Origin: Primulina eburnea
Lineage: Eukaryota; Streptophyta; Magnoliopsida; Lamiales; Gesneriaceae
Direction: 5' to 3'
Assembly (NCBI RefSeq): GCF_022965805.1
Contig: NC_133108.1
Span: 21,357,545 to 21,421,544, forward strand
DNA length: 64,000 bases
The notes beneath the pieces were generated by a model. It searched no databases. It was not told the DNA's origin and worked only from the letters and a program-made list of their open reading frames with translations. The stretch's first letter is position 1. Each line of letters starts with the position of its first letter. Shown one piece after another: positions 37,739-49,916 of this stretch. Made by a program: the position numbers and the translations under genes.

Positions 37739-39840
37739 TGATATAGTGGCAGGTACTGTTCTTTTATGATTATATTGCATATGTATTGATATATACTAAT
37801 GCACTCCCTACGATTATCTTTGACTGAGTTACATTGAGATATGCTGTATCTGTTGGGTTTGGTTGTACTGTAGTATAAATTTCCTTACCTTTGGGGGAAT
37901 TATTGATATTAGAGATTTCTGTGAAATATCGTAAACTATAGTAGGATGAGAAGGCAATAGAGTTAGATTATGATGTACTTGTGTTTTCAGATTCGACCGC
38001 ATTATTGATATTAATATGCTGAACAAGTACAGAAATATTATAGATTTATTTCAAGAGAATATGAGATTCAGACCAGATATTGCTGAGTGGAGGTTCCACG
38101 GTAAGGATTCTAGATTCAAAATTCCTTTGATATCTGTGTTGTCTATGACTCGATTGTTACAGAAAGGAACAGATGGTATCCTTATGTATTCAGTAGATGT
38201 ACTGAAATCGAGCTAATCATTGGCAGATTTGCCAATGATGTACGAATTGGCTAATGTTTCCCAGATAAGATTTCAGATTTGCTTTATATCAGAAAGATAG
38301 ATTTCAGAATTGAATTGAGATCAGGTACTGTTTGTGCTTTAGAATTTAGCATAGAATGACATTAAATGTACAGAATGATACTGAATGAATTGAAAGAATG
38401 GAAAGATCAGTAGAAGAGTACCGACCAGGAGTTACATATGATTTAATGTTTCTCTTTGGCATGTTCCAGTAATTTCAGAGATATTTTGAGGATTTCATGC
38501 TCATTGTATCTATGATATTTTGATATATTTGCAGCATCTGATTGATTGAATCGAATATCTAAAGATTGTATTGAATACTCTGATAACTGTGATTATTGTA
38601 TACATAAATTATTCAATTATGAATCCTGCTTGAAACAGATTGTATTCATAGTATGCGATATCTGAAGTTAGTATAATGATTGATTTTGACACAGTTGAGA
38701 TTGCGATCAGTGGCTAAGAATGATATCGATATCAGAAAGATCAGAAAAATCAGAAATTTAATAGATGTCAAAAATGTCAGAAATTTATTTTTCCTGAATT
38801 TAGCAGATTATTTTATTCGATTGTTGTTTTGAACTGCTTGAGTATTATTATTGTTGTTCTTAAACCATATTGAGACAACTTATATTGTTTGGGGGCATAT
38901 TATTTTTACAATTGATACATAGCAGTTGATCAGAACGACATGAAGACGTGATTGATTAGTCAGAATTGACAATATTGCCAGAAATTGCCGTTTCAGTATA
39001 GATTATTGATATTGTGAATCTGATTTGATAGTACTGTTATTCTGGTTCAGTGTTTGATACAGACTATTCAAATCGAATCAGCGCGAAACTCGAGAATTAC
39101 GGCAGTTCAGAGATTTAACCAGAATGTTCAGAACTTAATTTCGATAATCAGAACCGAGCATCGATCAGAGTGACAGATATGTGATTTTTACATTATGAGA
39201 ATGATTATCTTATGATGTCAAATGTTTCAGAATTGTACAACAGAATTTGATATCGATAGTCAGAACCGAATACCAGGTAGGTATTTTTCTTTAATGTATG
39301 TTATTAACTGAATTGTTTGTATCAAATAGTTCGAATCTGAAATTATAGATAGTGTCAGAAACACACAGTAGTGGATTCAGTTTTAATTTTGGTGACTGAG
39401 AATGTATAATATTCGGACAGACAGTTTGATATAGACATATTAAATCAGTTATGACCGAATTTATACTGAAATTTTGGCAGAATTTGTACTGAAATGTATG
39501 AATTGCCAATAAATGAAAATAGAAAGATAGAGATCAGAAGATTTATTACCGAATTTGTATATTTTCTGACTAGACATGGGGAGTATATTTCGATGAAATT
39601 CGTAATGAGATTACTGTAATACTTTCCAGATTGTGATATGATATGATTGTGATTGACAGATTGTTCAATCTGTATCTATTAGTTTGTATAGGATGACGTA
39701 CAAACAGGACCAGATGACAAAGATCGATGTCAGAGAAATGGTCAGATTGAACAGAATGTTGAAGTAGGTTATATCAGATTGTGATTTTTGATTGATTTTT
39801 TACTTGTGGCAGAATATACCATAAACTCTCTCACATATTA
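37739..39840 (+). pseudogene. Gypsy-2 protease, RT, RNase H and integrase-core remnants
   Basis: Heavily decayed, but alignable in patches to Tekay-1. The protease motif LIDTGA reads LIYTNA (37784-37801). A linker ORF remains at 38016-38216 (WRFHGKDSRFKIPLISVLSM). The [11 protein letters not shown] region has a one-base deletion and reads VSMIF (about 38500-38525). Integrase patches keep VIDRL near 39650 and SDCD near 39776. Many stops and indels, no enzyme possible. Confidence 0.75.
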
Positions 39841-40609
39841 TTCACCGATTGACAGATAGTCAGAGTGTACTATCCAGACATTAAAAGACATGTTGAGAGC
39901 TGTAGTACTAGACTTTGGCACTAGTTGGCAAGATTCACTATCACTTTGTTAATTCTCGTACAACAACAGTTATCAGACTAGTATTGAGATGGAACCGTTC
40001 GAAGCTTTGTATGGCAAGAAGTGCAGATCTCCGTTGTACTGGGATGAGATATCTGAGGTACCAGAACTTGGGCCTGATATGATTCGAGAAATGACTGAGA
40101 AAGTGAAAATCATTCAGAAGAGAATGAAGACAGCGCAGGACAGACAAGCCAAGTACGCCAATATCAGACGAAGACCGTTGGTATTTGAGCAGGGAGACGG
40201 AGTATTTTTGAAGATTTCTCCTTTCAGAGGAGTTGTCAGATTTGGCAAGCGTGGAAAGTTGTCTCCTCGATACGTCGGTCCGTATGAGATTCTAGAGAAG
40301 ATTGGCGATCGAGCATATCGACATGCTCTTCCTTCTTCTTTGTCTGGGATACATGACGTATTTCATTTATCGATGCTGCGTAGATATATGCCAGATAGTT
40401 CTCATGTCATTCAGCCTGACGAAGCCGAGCTAGATCAGCCTCTGAGCTATGTTAAGCAACCGATATAGATTCTTAATCGGAAAGAGAAACAGATCCGAAT
40501 GAAGGCTATTCCGCTAGTGAAAGTTCAGTGGAGTCGTCATGGCACCGAGGAAGCGACTTGGGAGACAGAGTCAGAGATGCGACAAAGATATTCCGAGTTA
40601 TTCATATGA
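39841..40609 (+). pseudogene. Gypsy-2 integrase C-terminal and chromodomain remnant
   Basis: About 90% identical by eye to Tekay-1 24390-25151. Blocks [53 protein letters not shown] and [15 protein letters not shown] are intact; the chromodomain-like tail ([21 protein letters not shown]) ends at TGA 40607-40609. Stops lie at 39854-39856, near 39949 and at 40466-40468, the last two fitting C-to-T changes. Confidence 0.85.
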
Positions 40610-40672
40610 TGTGAGTATTTCTTCAGTTTGGATTTTATTGCTTCTCTTCTTCATGCATGATTAATTAAGTTC

Positions 40673-40710
40673 GAGTTCGAGGACGAACTCCTATATAAGA
40701 TGGGGAGAAT
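40673..40710 (+). promoter_or_regulatory. Gypsy-2 hairpin and polypurine tract
   Basis: GAGTTCG-AGGA-CGAACTC (40673-40690), then ATAAGATGGGGAGAAT (40695-40710) abutting the LTR. Confidence 0.82.
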
Positions 40711-40919
40711 TGTAAGGCCCGACATTATATCACTTTAATCCGAGATTATTTAATTTTTGAATTTTGGAATGATGAATTAGATTCCACGGTTTTTGTAATT
40801 AATTAGGATTGAAATTAAATTAAAAGATTGAGCGGGGGCCGATTTGCAAATAGTGCAAATTTGAGGGACTAAAGTACAATTAGCACTTGAGTGGGACACT
40901 TGTCCTTTAACCACGCAAT

Positions 40920-40995
<76 letters not shown>

Positions 40996-42578
40996 GTCTT
41001 CCTGGATAGAATCAGAACAAGAAAGCCGAAAGTTCATCCAGAAATCCCTTCAACTTTAGTTTGCTTTGATTTGTGATTCCGTGTGAACCGTCTATCAGAA
41101 TTTAAATCCGGACACGGTACCGTACTCCTCTCGACACGAGCTACAACTGGACGTAAGTTTTATTGAGTTCTGTTATCATTTGAAATTCTGATATTGGAAG
41201 AATTATTATTTGATCGTTATTATGTGTTCTAGGAATACTAGACATCGTATAATTGAAGTCAGATCGAAGAACAGACTGTTTATGTAATTGTTATGATTTC
41301 TGGAATCTATTTAACTGAGATTCGATAACAGATTTGTATTATCGTTGAATTTTGAATTATACCGGTATTGATTTTGAGTTCTGGTATTATAGCTGAGATG
41401 TTGAGATTGACGGGTTTATCAAGACTGTATTATTATGCCGTCAAAATATCAGTTGATTTAGATTGATCAAATTCAGTAATGATCTCGATTTTATCGTGAT
41501 ATCGTTGATATGAATTAGATTGTACCTTGTTCAGATATGGATCAGATTATATACTGATTTGAGTATTGATCAGAACAGGTGTTGAATTGAGTTATTTACT
41601 GATATTGTAATTATACGATTGTCATTGCCAGACTGGGTATGGACAGATCAGAATACAAGACTTCGTCTTCGTCAGACCGGGAAGACAAAGGTATAAATAA
41701 ATGTTGATTCGGGATTGCACAACTCGAGTTAGGTTTGACTTGAGTTTCCCAAAATCACATAATATATTTTATTGCATTGATATTTGCAGATTATCAGATT
41801 GATATGTTTAGTCTATTGAATGATAGCAGAGCCAGAGTTTGAGTCTAGGACAGATCAGCCTAGCTAGGGGAGAACCGCCAAGTCTTGGACAGAACTGCTA
41901 AGACCCTAGACTTGTGGTATATCGATGAGCTTAGATGTAGATCGATGTCTATTGTAGACGCTCGATATAGCATGCCCAAGTCTAAGTCTTTGTCAGAACT
42001 GCTAAGACCCTAGACTTACGGTGTATCGATGAGCTTAGATGTAGATCGATGTCTATTGTAGACACTCGATACAGCATACCAAAGTCTAAATTAGATCCGG
42101 ATCCCTAGATTAGAAATAAGATAAGATCAGATAACGAGTCATTGATTCATGTAGTCAGATTAGATACATGTTTTGATGTTTGGTTATGCTTTTATATATG
42201 TTTTATATGATTGCATGTATACATTGTTTATACTGGGATATTTATATCTCACCGGAGTTATCCGGCTGTTGTCTTGTTTGTATGTGTGCATGACAACAGG
42301 TGGGACAGGATCAGGGTCAAGAAGATGATGAGAGAAGACGAGTTTAGAGTGGTGATTCCGGACTTATTGTAGACTTGGTTTAACACTTGAAATTTAGTAG
42401 TTGAACCTTAGGTTAGTTGAATAATTGTTGTACATTTATACGGAAATGTATATTAGTTAAACTCCATTACGTTCCGCACTTGCGTTTTAAAAAGAAAAAT
42501 TTTTATACCCTGTTTATCTTAATTGATAATTAAATCCCAAAGATGATTAAGAAGATGATTAGCGTCCGGGTCCCCACG
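40711..42578 (+). repeat. Gypsy-2 3' LTR
   Basis: 1868 bp. The length difference from the 5' LTR is mostly a long AT microsatellite at 40921-40993. Carries the 104-bp tandem pair (41871-42078) and scattered substitutions relative to 34640-36458. Confidence 0.93.
40921..40993. repeat. Expanded (AT)n microsatellite in the Gypsy-2 3' LTR
   Basis: About 36 AT units, against about 7 at the same place in the 5' LTR (34851-34865). Confidence 0.95.
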
Positions 42579-42988
42579 GCTGATGTGTCTTTCTATGGAG
42601 TGATTGAAGAAATATGGGAATTAGAATATCATCAAATTCAAGTTCCTCTTTTCAGGTGTGCGTGGGTTTCAAACGACAAAGGAGTAATCAAAAATACTGA
42701 ATGTGTCTTCACTTTGGTCAATATAAAAAACGAGCGGACAAGAATGATGAATTTTTCCTTGCAATTCAGGTCAATCAAGTCTTTTATATTGATGAAACAT
42801 TAAAAAAAGGATAGTCAATTGTGCTCCCAGTGCCAAATAGATGTTATGAGGGAGAGAATGATGGTTGGACTAGTATTCATGAGTCTCGACCAATTGATGA
42901 TGTTGATACTCATTTTATTCATGTACATGAAAGATATTTTAGACAAGAAAACGAGAGTTTCTGGGAAACGAACAATAAAAAATGATTA
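42579..42988 (+). pseudogene. CACTA transposase-region relic, right part (DUF4216-like)
   Basis: Starts with the GCTGA copy and continues the DUF4216-like domain in the same frame as 34639: ADVSFYGVIEEIWELEY, VPLFRCAWVSNDKGV, FTLVNIK. A frame change near 42745 leads into FFLAIQVNQVFYIDE, another hallmark of the domain, then DDVDTHFIHVHERYF up to a stop near 42983. Between 42989 and 43200 nothing was recognised. Confidence 0.68.
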
Positions 42989-43205
42989 TTTGTAACTTTA
43001 TGTCATGTTTAGGGACAAGAAAAGACATGTTATCGACTTCAAAAAATTATGTTATGCACTTTTATCATTTTTTTATTGTTATTATTTATGTCACGTTTAT
43101 TTTTTTGTTATTATTATGTATTTAAGTTATGTTTGTGATATTTTAGTTATTCATGTTATTGTGTAGATTTTAATATTGGTTTCATTCATGTTCTTATGCA
43201 GCGGA

Positions 43206-43560
43206 GAGCATAACGGGTCGCAAAAAAGAGGAGAAAAAAAATGAATTTGAGGAGCTACAAGAATTAAATGATGATAAGCTGCTTGGAGTTACTGATGCAG
43301 AGCTGCATGGACTTATTGATTAACACGAATGTCTTGTAGATATGCAGAAGAACAAGAGAGGACCTACATTGATGGGTAAACTAACCGCAGCTGCGAGATG
43401 GGAAAAAACGAATGATAGACATGAATTAATTGGGGCGATGAAAATAAAAACCAACAGACCAGGAGCTCTCTTTAAGAAAACAGTAGACAACAAGAAAATC
43501 AAAAGCTACTGGTCTAGTAAAACAAAAGCAGCAGAAAGGATAGAAAAACAGAATCAGTAG
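43206..43560 (+). pseudogene. CACTA-associated coding remnant
   Basis: A plus frame rich in Lys and Glu (KKEEKKNEFEELQELND, then stop TAA 43321-43323, then MQKNKRGPTLMGKLTAAAR to TAG 43558-43560). The motif KNKRGPT resembles a segment often found in a second CACTA-associated protein, but I cannot name a domain. It lies downstream of the DUF4216-like part, as a later exon might. Confidence 0.4.
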
Positions 43561-43574
43561 AAGATGTGGCCTAA

Positions 43575-44394
43575 TGTGACTACTTTAAATGTTACCGTTA
43601 AAGTTACCAAGTACTAGTATTAATTGCAGCATTAAATACTATACGGATTGTTTTATAGCTTTTCTGCAGGAACCTTTTTTGGTAATAAAGCTGACTCTAT
43701 CAGAAATCTGAAGACATCTTCTGATCATAAACGTTGAACTCAGACGCTTATATATACATGGAACAAACCCTTACAGAAAAACAACTCCACGCATAATATC
43801 TTTTCAAGGATCAATGCTATTTCACTCAACGAGACAACCTCGAAATTCCTTGATAACTTTGAGTTCAACATAAAGAAAAGTAGCACACGCTCCATAGCAA
43901 ATATCTGATCTTTTGAAGATCATCTTTTGCTAACTAGTTCTTACACTCTTCACATTCTTTTACAACACTTACACTTTATCAGGAAGAGCTTGTAATCTGA
44001 AAAGAGTCTTTTCAGAACTTTGTGTATCACATTCTTTTTGAGTCGAGTAACTAAGAGTTTCAGTAGGAAAAGGTGTAAGTCCTTCTGAAGTGGGTGTGTA
44101 CAAGAGTTATACTGTAATATCCAAAGTCTTTTAGTTATACCTTCTGGAAACAGGAGAAGGGGAGGCGTAGAAGATTTCATCTTCGAACTTCTATAAACAA
44201 CTACTGCCTACTGTTATTATTGTCTTTCACTTACTTCATCAGATTGTTTCCGCACCTATAATTGTAATCTAGGTGAAGGTATACGCAACAAGATAAACTA
44301 CTATCTCTAACAGGATTTTAGTACCTCATCAATAGAAAGAAAAAAGAGCAGAGTTTATTCACCCCCCCTCTAAACTCAATTTTGATCCTCAACA
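43575..44394 (+). repeat. Copia 5' LTR (left boundary approximate)
   Basis: The right end CCTCAACA is fixed by the primer site two bases later. The left edge is a guess at a TG (43575), as no second LTR is available to define it. TATATATACA at about 43749 is a plausible TATA box. Confidence 0.6.
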
Positions 44395-44396
44395 AT

Positions 44397-44408
44397 TGGT
44401 ATCAGAGC
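44397..44408 (+). promoter_or_regulatory. Copia primer-binding site
   Basis: TGGTATCAGAGC, initiator-methionine tRNA type, two bases after the LTR. Confidence 0.9.
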
Positions 44409-44440
44409 AGGTTATTCTTGTTCGTGAAAAACTACAACAG

Positions 44441-46246
44441 ATGGCACACTTTAGCAAGATCCCTATGTTATCTAAGGAAGATTTTGATTATTGGAAGATT
44501 AGAATGCAAGCTCATCTTGCAGCACAAGATGATGACATGTGGTATGTCATCACAGATGGTCCATTAAAAATATTAAAGCCTAACACAGCTGTTGCTGTTA
44601 CTGAGGGTGCACCACAGATGGTTGAAAAATCAAGAAGTGAATGGACCAGCGAAGATAAGAAGAATGTCAGCCTTGATAATGTTGCAAAAGATATATTATA
44701 TAAAAACCTCGACAAGAACACCTTTAGCAAGATCAAAATTTGTTCTACTGCAAAAGATATTTGGGAAAAGCTCATCCAGATATGTGAGGGAAATGAACAA
44801 ACGAAAGAAAACAAACTGTCTGTAGCAATGAAGAAGTTCGAAAATCTAAAAATGAGAGCTGGTGAAACTCTAAATGAGTTCGATGAAAGATTCAGTAGCT
44901 TGGTAAATGAGCTAACAGCTCTGGGCAAAGAGCATAGCAATAGAGAAATAGCTCTCAAGGTAATGAGAGCCTTACCCAGAGAATGGGATGTAAAAAAAAT
45001 GGCTATGAGAGTGTCCAAAAATCTAAACAAGTTGGAACTGCACGACTTGTTTGCAGATCTGAAAGCATACGAGTTCGAATTGGAAGTAAGAAGTGGAGAA
45101 GAGCCTTCAAGTCTACCTACCAAGGCTCTTGCTGCTACTGCTACTGCCACTACCTCTTCTACTGCTGCTACAGCTGTACCTCAAGCATTACCCACTGTTA
45201 TCATTGACAGTACATTGGAGAAGACTGCTGAACAAATCAGTAGTGATGCTATGTCCTTGTGTGTAAAGAAATTCTCCAGGTTCATGAAAAAGAACCATCG
45301 AACTTATCAGGGTCCCAATCGCAACTTCAAGAAAGATTCACCATCTGGTGATACGGGATGCTTTAACTGTGGAAAAATAGGTCACTTCATTGCTGATTGT
45401 CCTAAACCAAAGAAGGATGACCAGAAGAGAAAGGAACACAAGAGGAATGACAAAAAGTCCAAAAGAGATCGTATAGCAATGATTGCTGAAGAAAGCAAAT
45501 CCAAATGGGCGTACTCCAGTTCTGAGTCAACTGATTCAGAAAGTCATTCCAGTGACAGTGATGCAGAAGAAGTTAAATGCCTCATGGCAGACACTGATTC
45601 AACCTCGACATTTGGAGAGGTATTTGATTTTGATGCTAACGAATTCACACGAACTGATCTGATTAATGCATTACATGACATGGTAGAAGAGTATTCTAGA
45701 CTTTCTCAATCATTCGAAGAAGTTAAGATCGAAAATCAGAACTTAAAGGATCAGAACAGTAAGTTAACTTGCTTGCAAGTAGACAGCTGTAATGATTTAC
45801 AAGTTGAGATGAGTAAATTAAAAACAGAGAATGAAAGAGCAAAAGCAGATTACCAGAAGATGCTTTCTGAAAACCAGAAGTTATCACTACTGGTAAATGC
45901 TTGGAACGAGTCTTCTATTTCACTGGAAAAGATGCAAGAGTTACAAAAACAATCTGGAGACAGGAGTGGTCTCGGATTTTGTAATAATGAAGGCACCTCT
46001 GAAACAAATACTAAGCCAAAACTGGATATGTGCAAAGGGAAGTATATTCACTTTGTGAAATCCAGCGTGGTACAAAAACCAGAAGTACCTACTGCTTCAG
46101 TAGAAAGGAATGTAAATCAGATGAACAGAAGAATGCATTATGGTCTGGGTTATGTTGAACCTAAGGAAAAATTTGACCAGAGTTCTAGAATCAGAAGAGG
46201 ATTCAACTCAGGAAGACAACCTCCTATGAAGGTTAAAAACTACTAG
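44441..46246 (+). CDS. Copia Gag (601 aa, intact frame)
   Basis: ATG 44441 (MAHFSKIPMLSKEDFDYWKI) is chosen because the frame upstream opens only at a TTG inside the primer site. Residues about 15-220 form a UBN2-type copia Gag with KEDFDYWKIRMQAHL and GETLNEFDERFSSLVNEL. One CCHC knuckle, CFNCGKIGHFIADC, sits near residue 306, followed by a Lys/Arg-rich and then a Ser/Asp/Glu-rich stretch and a probable coiled coil about residues 420-510. At 601 residues it is long for copia Gag and fits SIRE. It would package the element RNA. The pol it served is broken, so this is a surviving frame in a dead element. Confidence 0.85.
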   Translation: MAHFSKIPMLSKEDFDYWKIRMQAHLAAQDDDMWYVITDGPLKILKPNTAVAVTEGAPQMVEKSRSEWTSEDKKNVSLDNVAKDILYKNLDKNTFSKIKICSTAKDIWEKLIQICEGNEQTKENKLSVAMKKFENLKMRAGETLNEFDERFSSLVNELTALGKEHSNREIALKVMRALPREWDVKKMAMRVSKNLNKLELHDLFADLKAYEFELEVRSGEEPSSLPTKALAATATATTSSTAATAVPQALPTVIIDSTLEKTAEQISSDAMSLCVKKFSRFMKKNHRTYQGPNRNFKKDSPSGDTGCFNCGKIGHFIADCPKPKKDDQKRKEHKRNDKKSKRDRIAMIAEESKSKWAYSSSESTDSESHSSDSDAEEVKCLMADTDSTSTFGEVFDFDANEFTRTDLINALHDMVEEYSRLSQSFEEVKIENQNLKDQNSKLTCLQVDSCNDLQVEMSKLKTENERAKADYQKMLSENQKLSLLVNAWNESSISLEKMQELQKQSGDRSGLGFCNNEGTSETNTKPKLDMCKGKYIHFVKSSVVQKPEVPTASVERNVNQMNRRMHYGLGYVEPKEKFDQSSRIRRGFNSGRQPPMKVKNY

Positions 46247-49200
46247 TACTACAATTCTAAACCTGCTCAGAAGAGATACAGGCTGGACAACAGAAACAGA
46301 AGGTAAGAACAACATACTAGGATGCACAATGTTAAAAACAACAGACCCTGTGTTGCACACACCTCCATGGATACCCGAAGTACAAAAATTGTACAAATGT
46401 GGGTCCCCAAAGGACTGATAACGCTTGGACCCAAATAGATTTGGGTACCAGATACTAAAATTTGTGTTCGCAGAAACATCAGAAGAAAACAGAAATCAGT
46501 AACTCTACATGGTATCTGGACAGTGGATGTTCCAGACACGTGACTGGACAGAAAAACCTACTTTCCGAGATAATGAGTTGCACTGGACCAAAGATAACTT
46601 TTGGAGACAACTCAAAAGGTAAAACCGTGGGTAAAGGTAAGATTATCCATGGTAACATAACCATTAATGATGTGTTATTATTTGACAACCTTTGTTACAA
46701 TCTAATTAGCATTAGTCAACTATGTGATAATGGTTATTCTGTAGCTTTCCAGAAGCACTCGTGTGTAGTTAAAGATTATGCTGAAACTACTGTATTAACT
46801 GGAAAGAGAGAAGGCAACACCTACAGAGTCTCTTGGAACTCAAATCATGTCAACACTCCGACATGCTTAGTTGCCTCTCTTAGTAATAAACACTGGCTAT
46901 GGCACAAGAAATTGAATCATCTGAATTTCAAGTCAATCAATCATCTCAGAAAGTATAATATATTTGATGGCTTACCTGATATTAATTTTGTTAAAAATCA
47001 TGTTTGTTCCGCTTGTCAGCTTGGGAAACAGATAAGATCTAGTTTCAAGAACAAAGATAGCAAATCAACTTCAAGATGTCTGGAATTACTGCATATGGAT
47101 CTTTTTGGTCCAATCCCTATCATGAGCTTAGAGGGAATGAAATATACTCTTGTTGTTATTGATGATTTTTCTAGATTCACTTGGGTAATATTTCCCACAG
47201 GAAAAGATCAAACCAGTAGCCTCCTAATCAAGCTTCTGAAATGGATTCAAAATGAAAAATCTTCTTCCATCATTAAAATCAGGAGTGATCGGGGTACTGA
47301 GTTCACTAACAAAAATCTTGAGTTATGTTAGGATGAATAGGGGATTCATCATGAATATTCAGCTGCCAGAACACCTCAACAAAACGGAGTAGCTGAGAGG
47401 AGAAATAGAACTCTAAAAGAATTAGCTTGAACAATGCTAGCAGATGCAGACATCTCTCAGCGCTTCTGGGCTAAAGCAATTAACACTGCTTGTTACACGC
47501 AAAAAAGAACTATGGTCAACAAAAGGCACAATCAAACTCCGTATGAAATATGGAAAGGGATTAAACCCAACGTATCTTATTTTCATGTTTTTGGTTGCAA
47601 ATGTTTTGTACTAAATAATGGCAAAAATCATTTAACTGCATTTGACTCAAAATCAGATGCTGGACTATTTCTTGGTTACTCTGCTGTAAGCAAAGCCTTT
47701 AGAATTTTCAACAATAGAACTCTTAATGTTGAAGAGTCGATTCATGTTGTCTTCGATGAAAACAGCAGTGCTCCTGAAATATCTAACACGTCAGATTTAA
47801 CTAACAGGCTAGACAGGATCCACTTGGAACTGGACAGTGAAGATGATGTAGAAGTAAACATCAAGGATCTTTAAAATCAAGAACCAGACATTCCGATAGT
47901 GGAAACCAGAAGTACAGACATTAGATCCGCCAATACCAGCAGAAGACACTCAAGAACCTACTACTGGTTCCGTCAAGAACAATCTCAACATATCGAATCA
48001 GGAAGATATCCTTTTAAATCCTTTTATTTGGAGAAAATCTCATCCTCCATCATTGGTTATTGGTAATCCAGCAGCGCCTTTGAAAACCAGAAGGCAAATG
48101 TTTAATGAATACATGCATGTTGCTTTTATCTCTCAGGACGAACCAAAGAAAATTGAAGAAGCTCTTCTGGATCCTAGTTGGATTTAAGCTATGCAAGAAG
48201 AGCTGAATCAATTCAAACGAAACGAAGTTTGGTTTCTAGTACCTAGACCATCTCACCAAGCTGTCATTGGAACTCGGTGGGTATTCAAAAACAAACTCAA
48301 TGAAGAAGGCACAGTGATCAGAAATAAATCAAGACGGGTAGCTCAAGGTTTCAGACAAGAAGAAGGAATAAACTATGATAAAACCTTTGCACCAGTAGCT
48401 AGGCTCGAAGCTATCAGAATATTCTTAGCCTTTGCAGCTTTCAAAAATTTCAAAGTATATCAAATGGATGTGAAGAGTGCTTTTCTGAATGGTCTCCTAC
48501 AAGAAGAAGTCTACGTCGAACAACCTCCAGGTTTTATCGATCATTTCTCACCTCATCATGTATTCAAATTACACAAAGCATTATATGGTCTAAAACAGGC
48601 ACCTAGAGCGTGGTATGACACCTTATCGTAATTTCTTATTAATCATGACTTTACAATTGGAGCAGTAGACAAAACTCTGTTTACTTTAGTCAAGAATAAG
48701 CATATACTTTTAGTACAGATCTATGTTGATGATATTATTTTTGGGTCAACTAACCCCAAATTGTGTGCAAAGTTTGGAAAATTGATGCAGGATAAATTCG
48801 AAATGAGCATGATGGGAGAATTAACATTCTTCTTAGGATTACAGATTAAACAACTTGATAATGGAATTTTTATAAATCAAGCCAAGTACACCAAGGAGTT
48901 TCTCAAAAAGTTCGGTATGGAAGCATGCTCTGCTGCTTCTACTCCAATGAGCTCATCTATTAAACTTGATAAAGATGAAAGTGGAATTCCAGTAGAGGTA
49001 ACTCAGTATCGCGGTTTGATTGGTTCACTGTTATACCTTACTGCCAGTAGACCAGATATCATGTTTGCTGTTTGTATTTGTGCGAGACTTCAATCAAACC
49101 CTAAACAATCACATTATATTAAGGGTACTCAAAATGTAGGCCTCTGGTATCCCAAGGACTCGTCGTTCAATCTTATTGGATACCCAGATGCTGATTATGC

Positions 49201-49639
49201 AGGATGTAAACTGGATAGGAAAAGCACAAGTGGTTTTTGTCAATTTCTTGGTGACAGGTTGATCTCCTGGTTTAGCAAAAAGCAGACTTCCATAGCCACG
49301 TCTACTGCAGAAGCAGAATATCTAGCTGCTGGAAGCTGCTGCTCTCAAATATTATGGATTCAGCAACAGTTAAAAGACTATGGAATTCAAGCCTCCGAAT
49401 CACCTATTTTCTGTGACAATACCAGTGCAATTGCAATCACACAAAATCCAGTACTTCATTCCAGAACGAAGCACATTGACACCAGACATCATTTCATCAG
49501 AGATCATGTGAAGAAGAAGAACATCCGTCTGGAATATGATTCTACTGATCAACAAACAGCAGATATCTTCACAAAACCTCTGCCTGAGAATAAGTTTTCT
49601 TACTTTCGAAATACACTTGGATTGATAGATTTAACTTGA
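46247..49639 (+). pseudogene. Copia pol remnant (protease, integrase, RT, RNase H)
   Basis: In order: protease WYLDSGCSRHVTG (about 46511-46549); integrase zinc finger HWLWHKKLNHLNFKSINHL...CSACQLGK; integrase core MDLFGPIPIMSLEGMKY, VVIDDFSRFTWV, RSDRGTEF, AARTPQQNGVAERRNRTL; RT with [41 protein letters not shown] and IYVDDIIFGS; RNase H with DADYAG, STAEAEYLA and TRHHFIRDH, ending TAA-free at TGA 49637-49639. Stops interrupt it near 46405-46420, 47329, 47335, 47428, 47872, 48187 and 48629. Several fit CAA-to-TAA or CGA-to-TGA. About 9 codons seem deleted near 49112. Catalytic residues are mostly present, so decay is by nonsense changes. Confidence 0.9.
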
Positions 49640-49916
49640 TTATTTATCATTATCTGATATTTTGGCTTAACTTTTCCTCTGTGATTATTCAGTTTTTAAT
49701 TTTGCAGAAGGTAAAAGCTGAACGATAAAGACAATCAGTAGAAATAATATTTCATTAAAGATAATAGAAACGGGGGCGTACATTTCTCACTTCTGTTTTA
49801 ACGTAAACTCTCCAGGATGCCAACCAAGCGGTCATCTCTCCAGTAGAGCTACGTAGAAACTCATTTGAAAAAGCAATCCTTTTCAGAGTCTTTAGCTCTT
49901 TTAAGAGCATGAGAAG
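49640..49916. other. Copia post-pol region, no gene seen
   Basis: About 280 bp after RNase H. A purine-rich AGAAACGGGGGCG at about 49768 could be a second polypurine tract, but no LTR follows. Nothing else recognised. Confidence 0.4.

Larger units (their letters stand above)
34640..42578 (+). mobile_element. Gypsy-2: complete but decayed Ty3/gypsy element, close relative of Tekay-1
   Basis: LTRs 34640-36458 and 40711-42578, duplications GCTGA at 34635-34639 and 42579-42583, primer site 36464-36474, hairpin 40673-40690, polypurine tract 40695-40710. The interior is about 4.25 kb against 4.88 kb in Tekay-1. Gag is nearly open, the protease-to-integrase core is badly decayed, and the integrase C-terminus is well conserved. 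The last base of the right LTR is G instead of A. It cannot supply its own enzymes. Confidence 0.93.

Noticed and set aside
44396..44440. Copia Gag starting at TTG 44396
   Set aside because: This codon lies inside the primer-binding site; ATG 44441 gives a typical Gag N-terminus.
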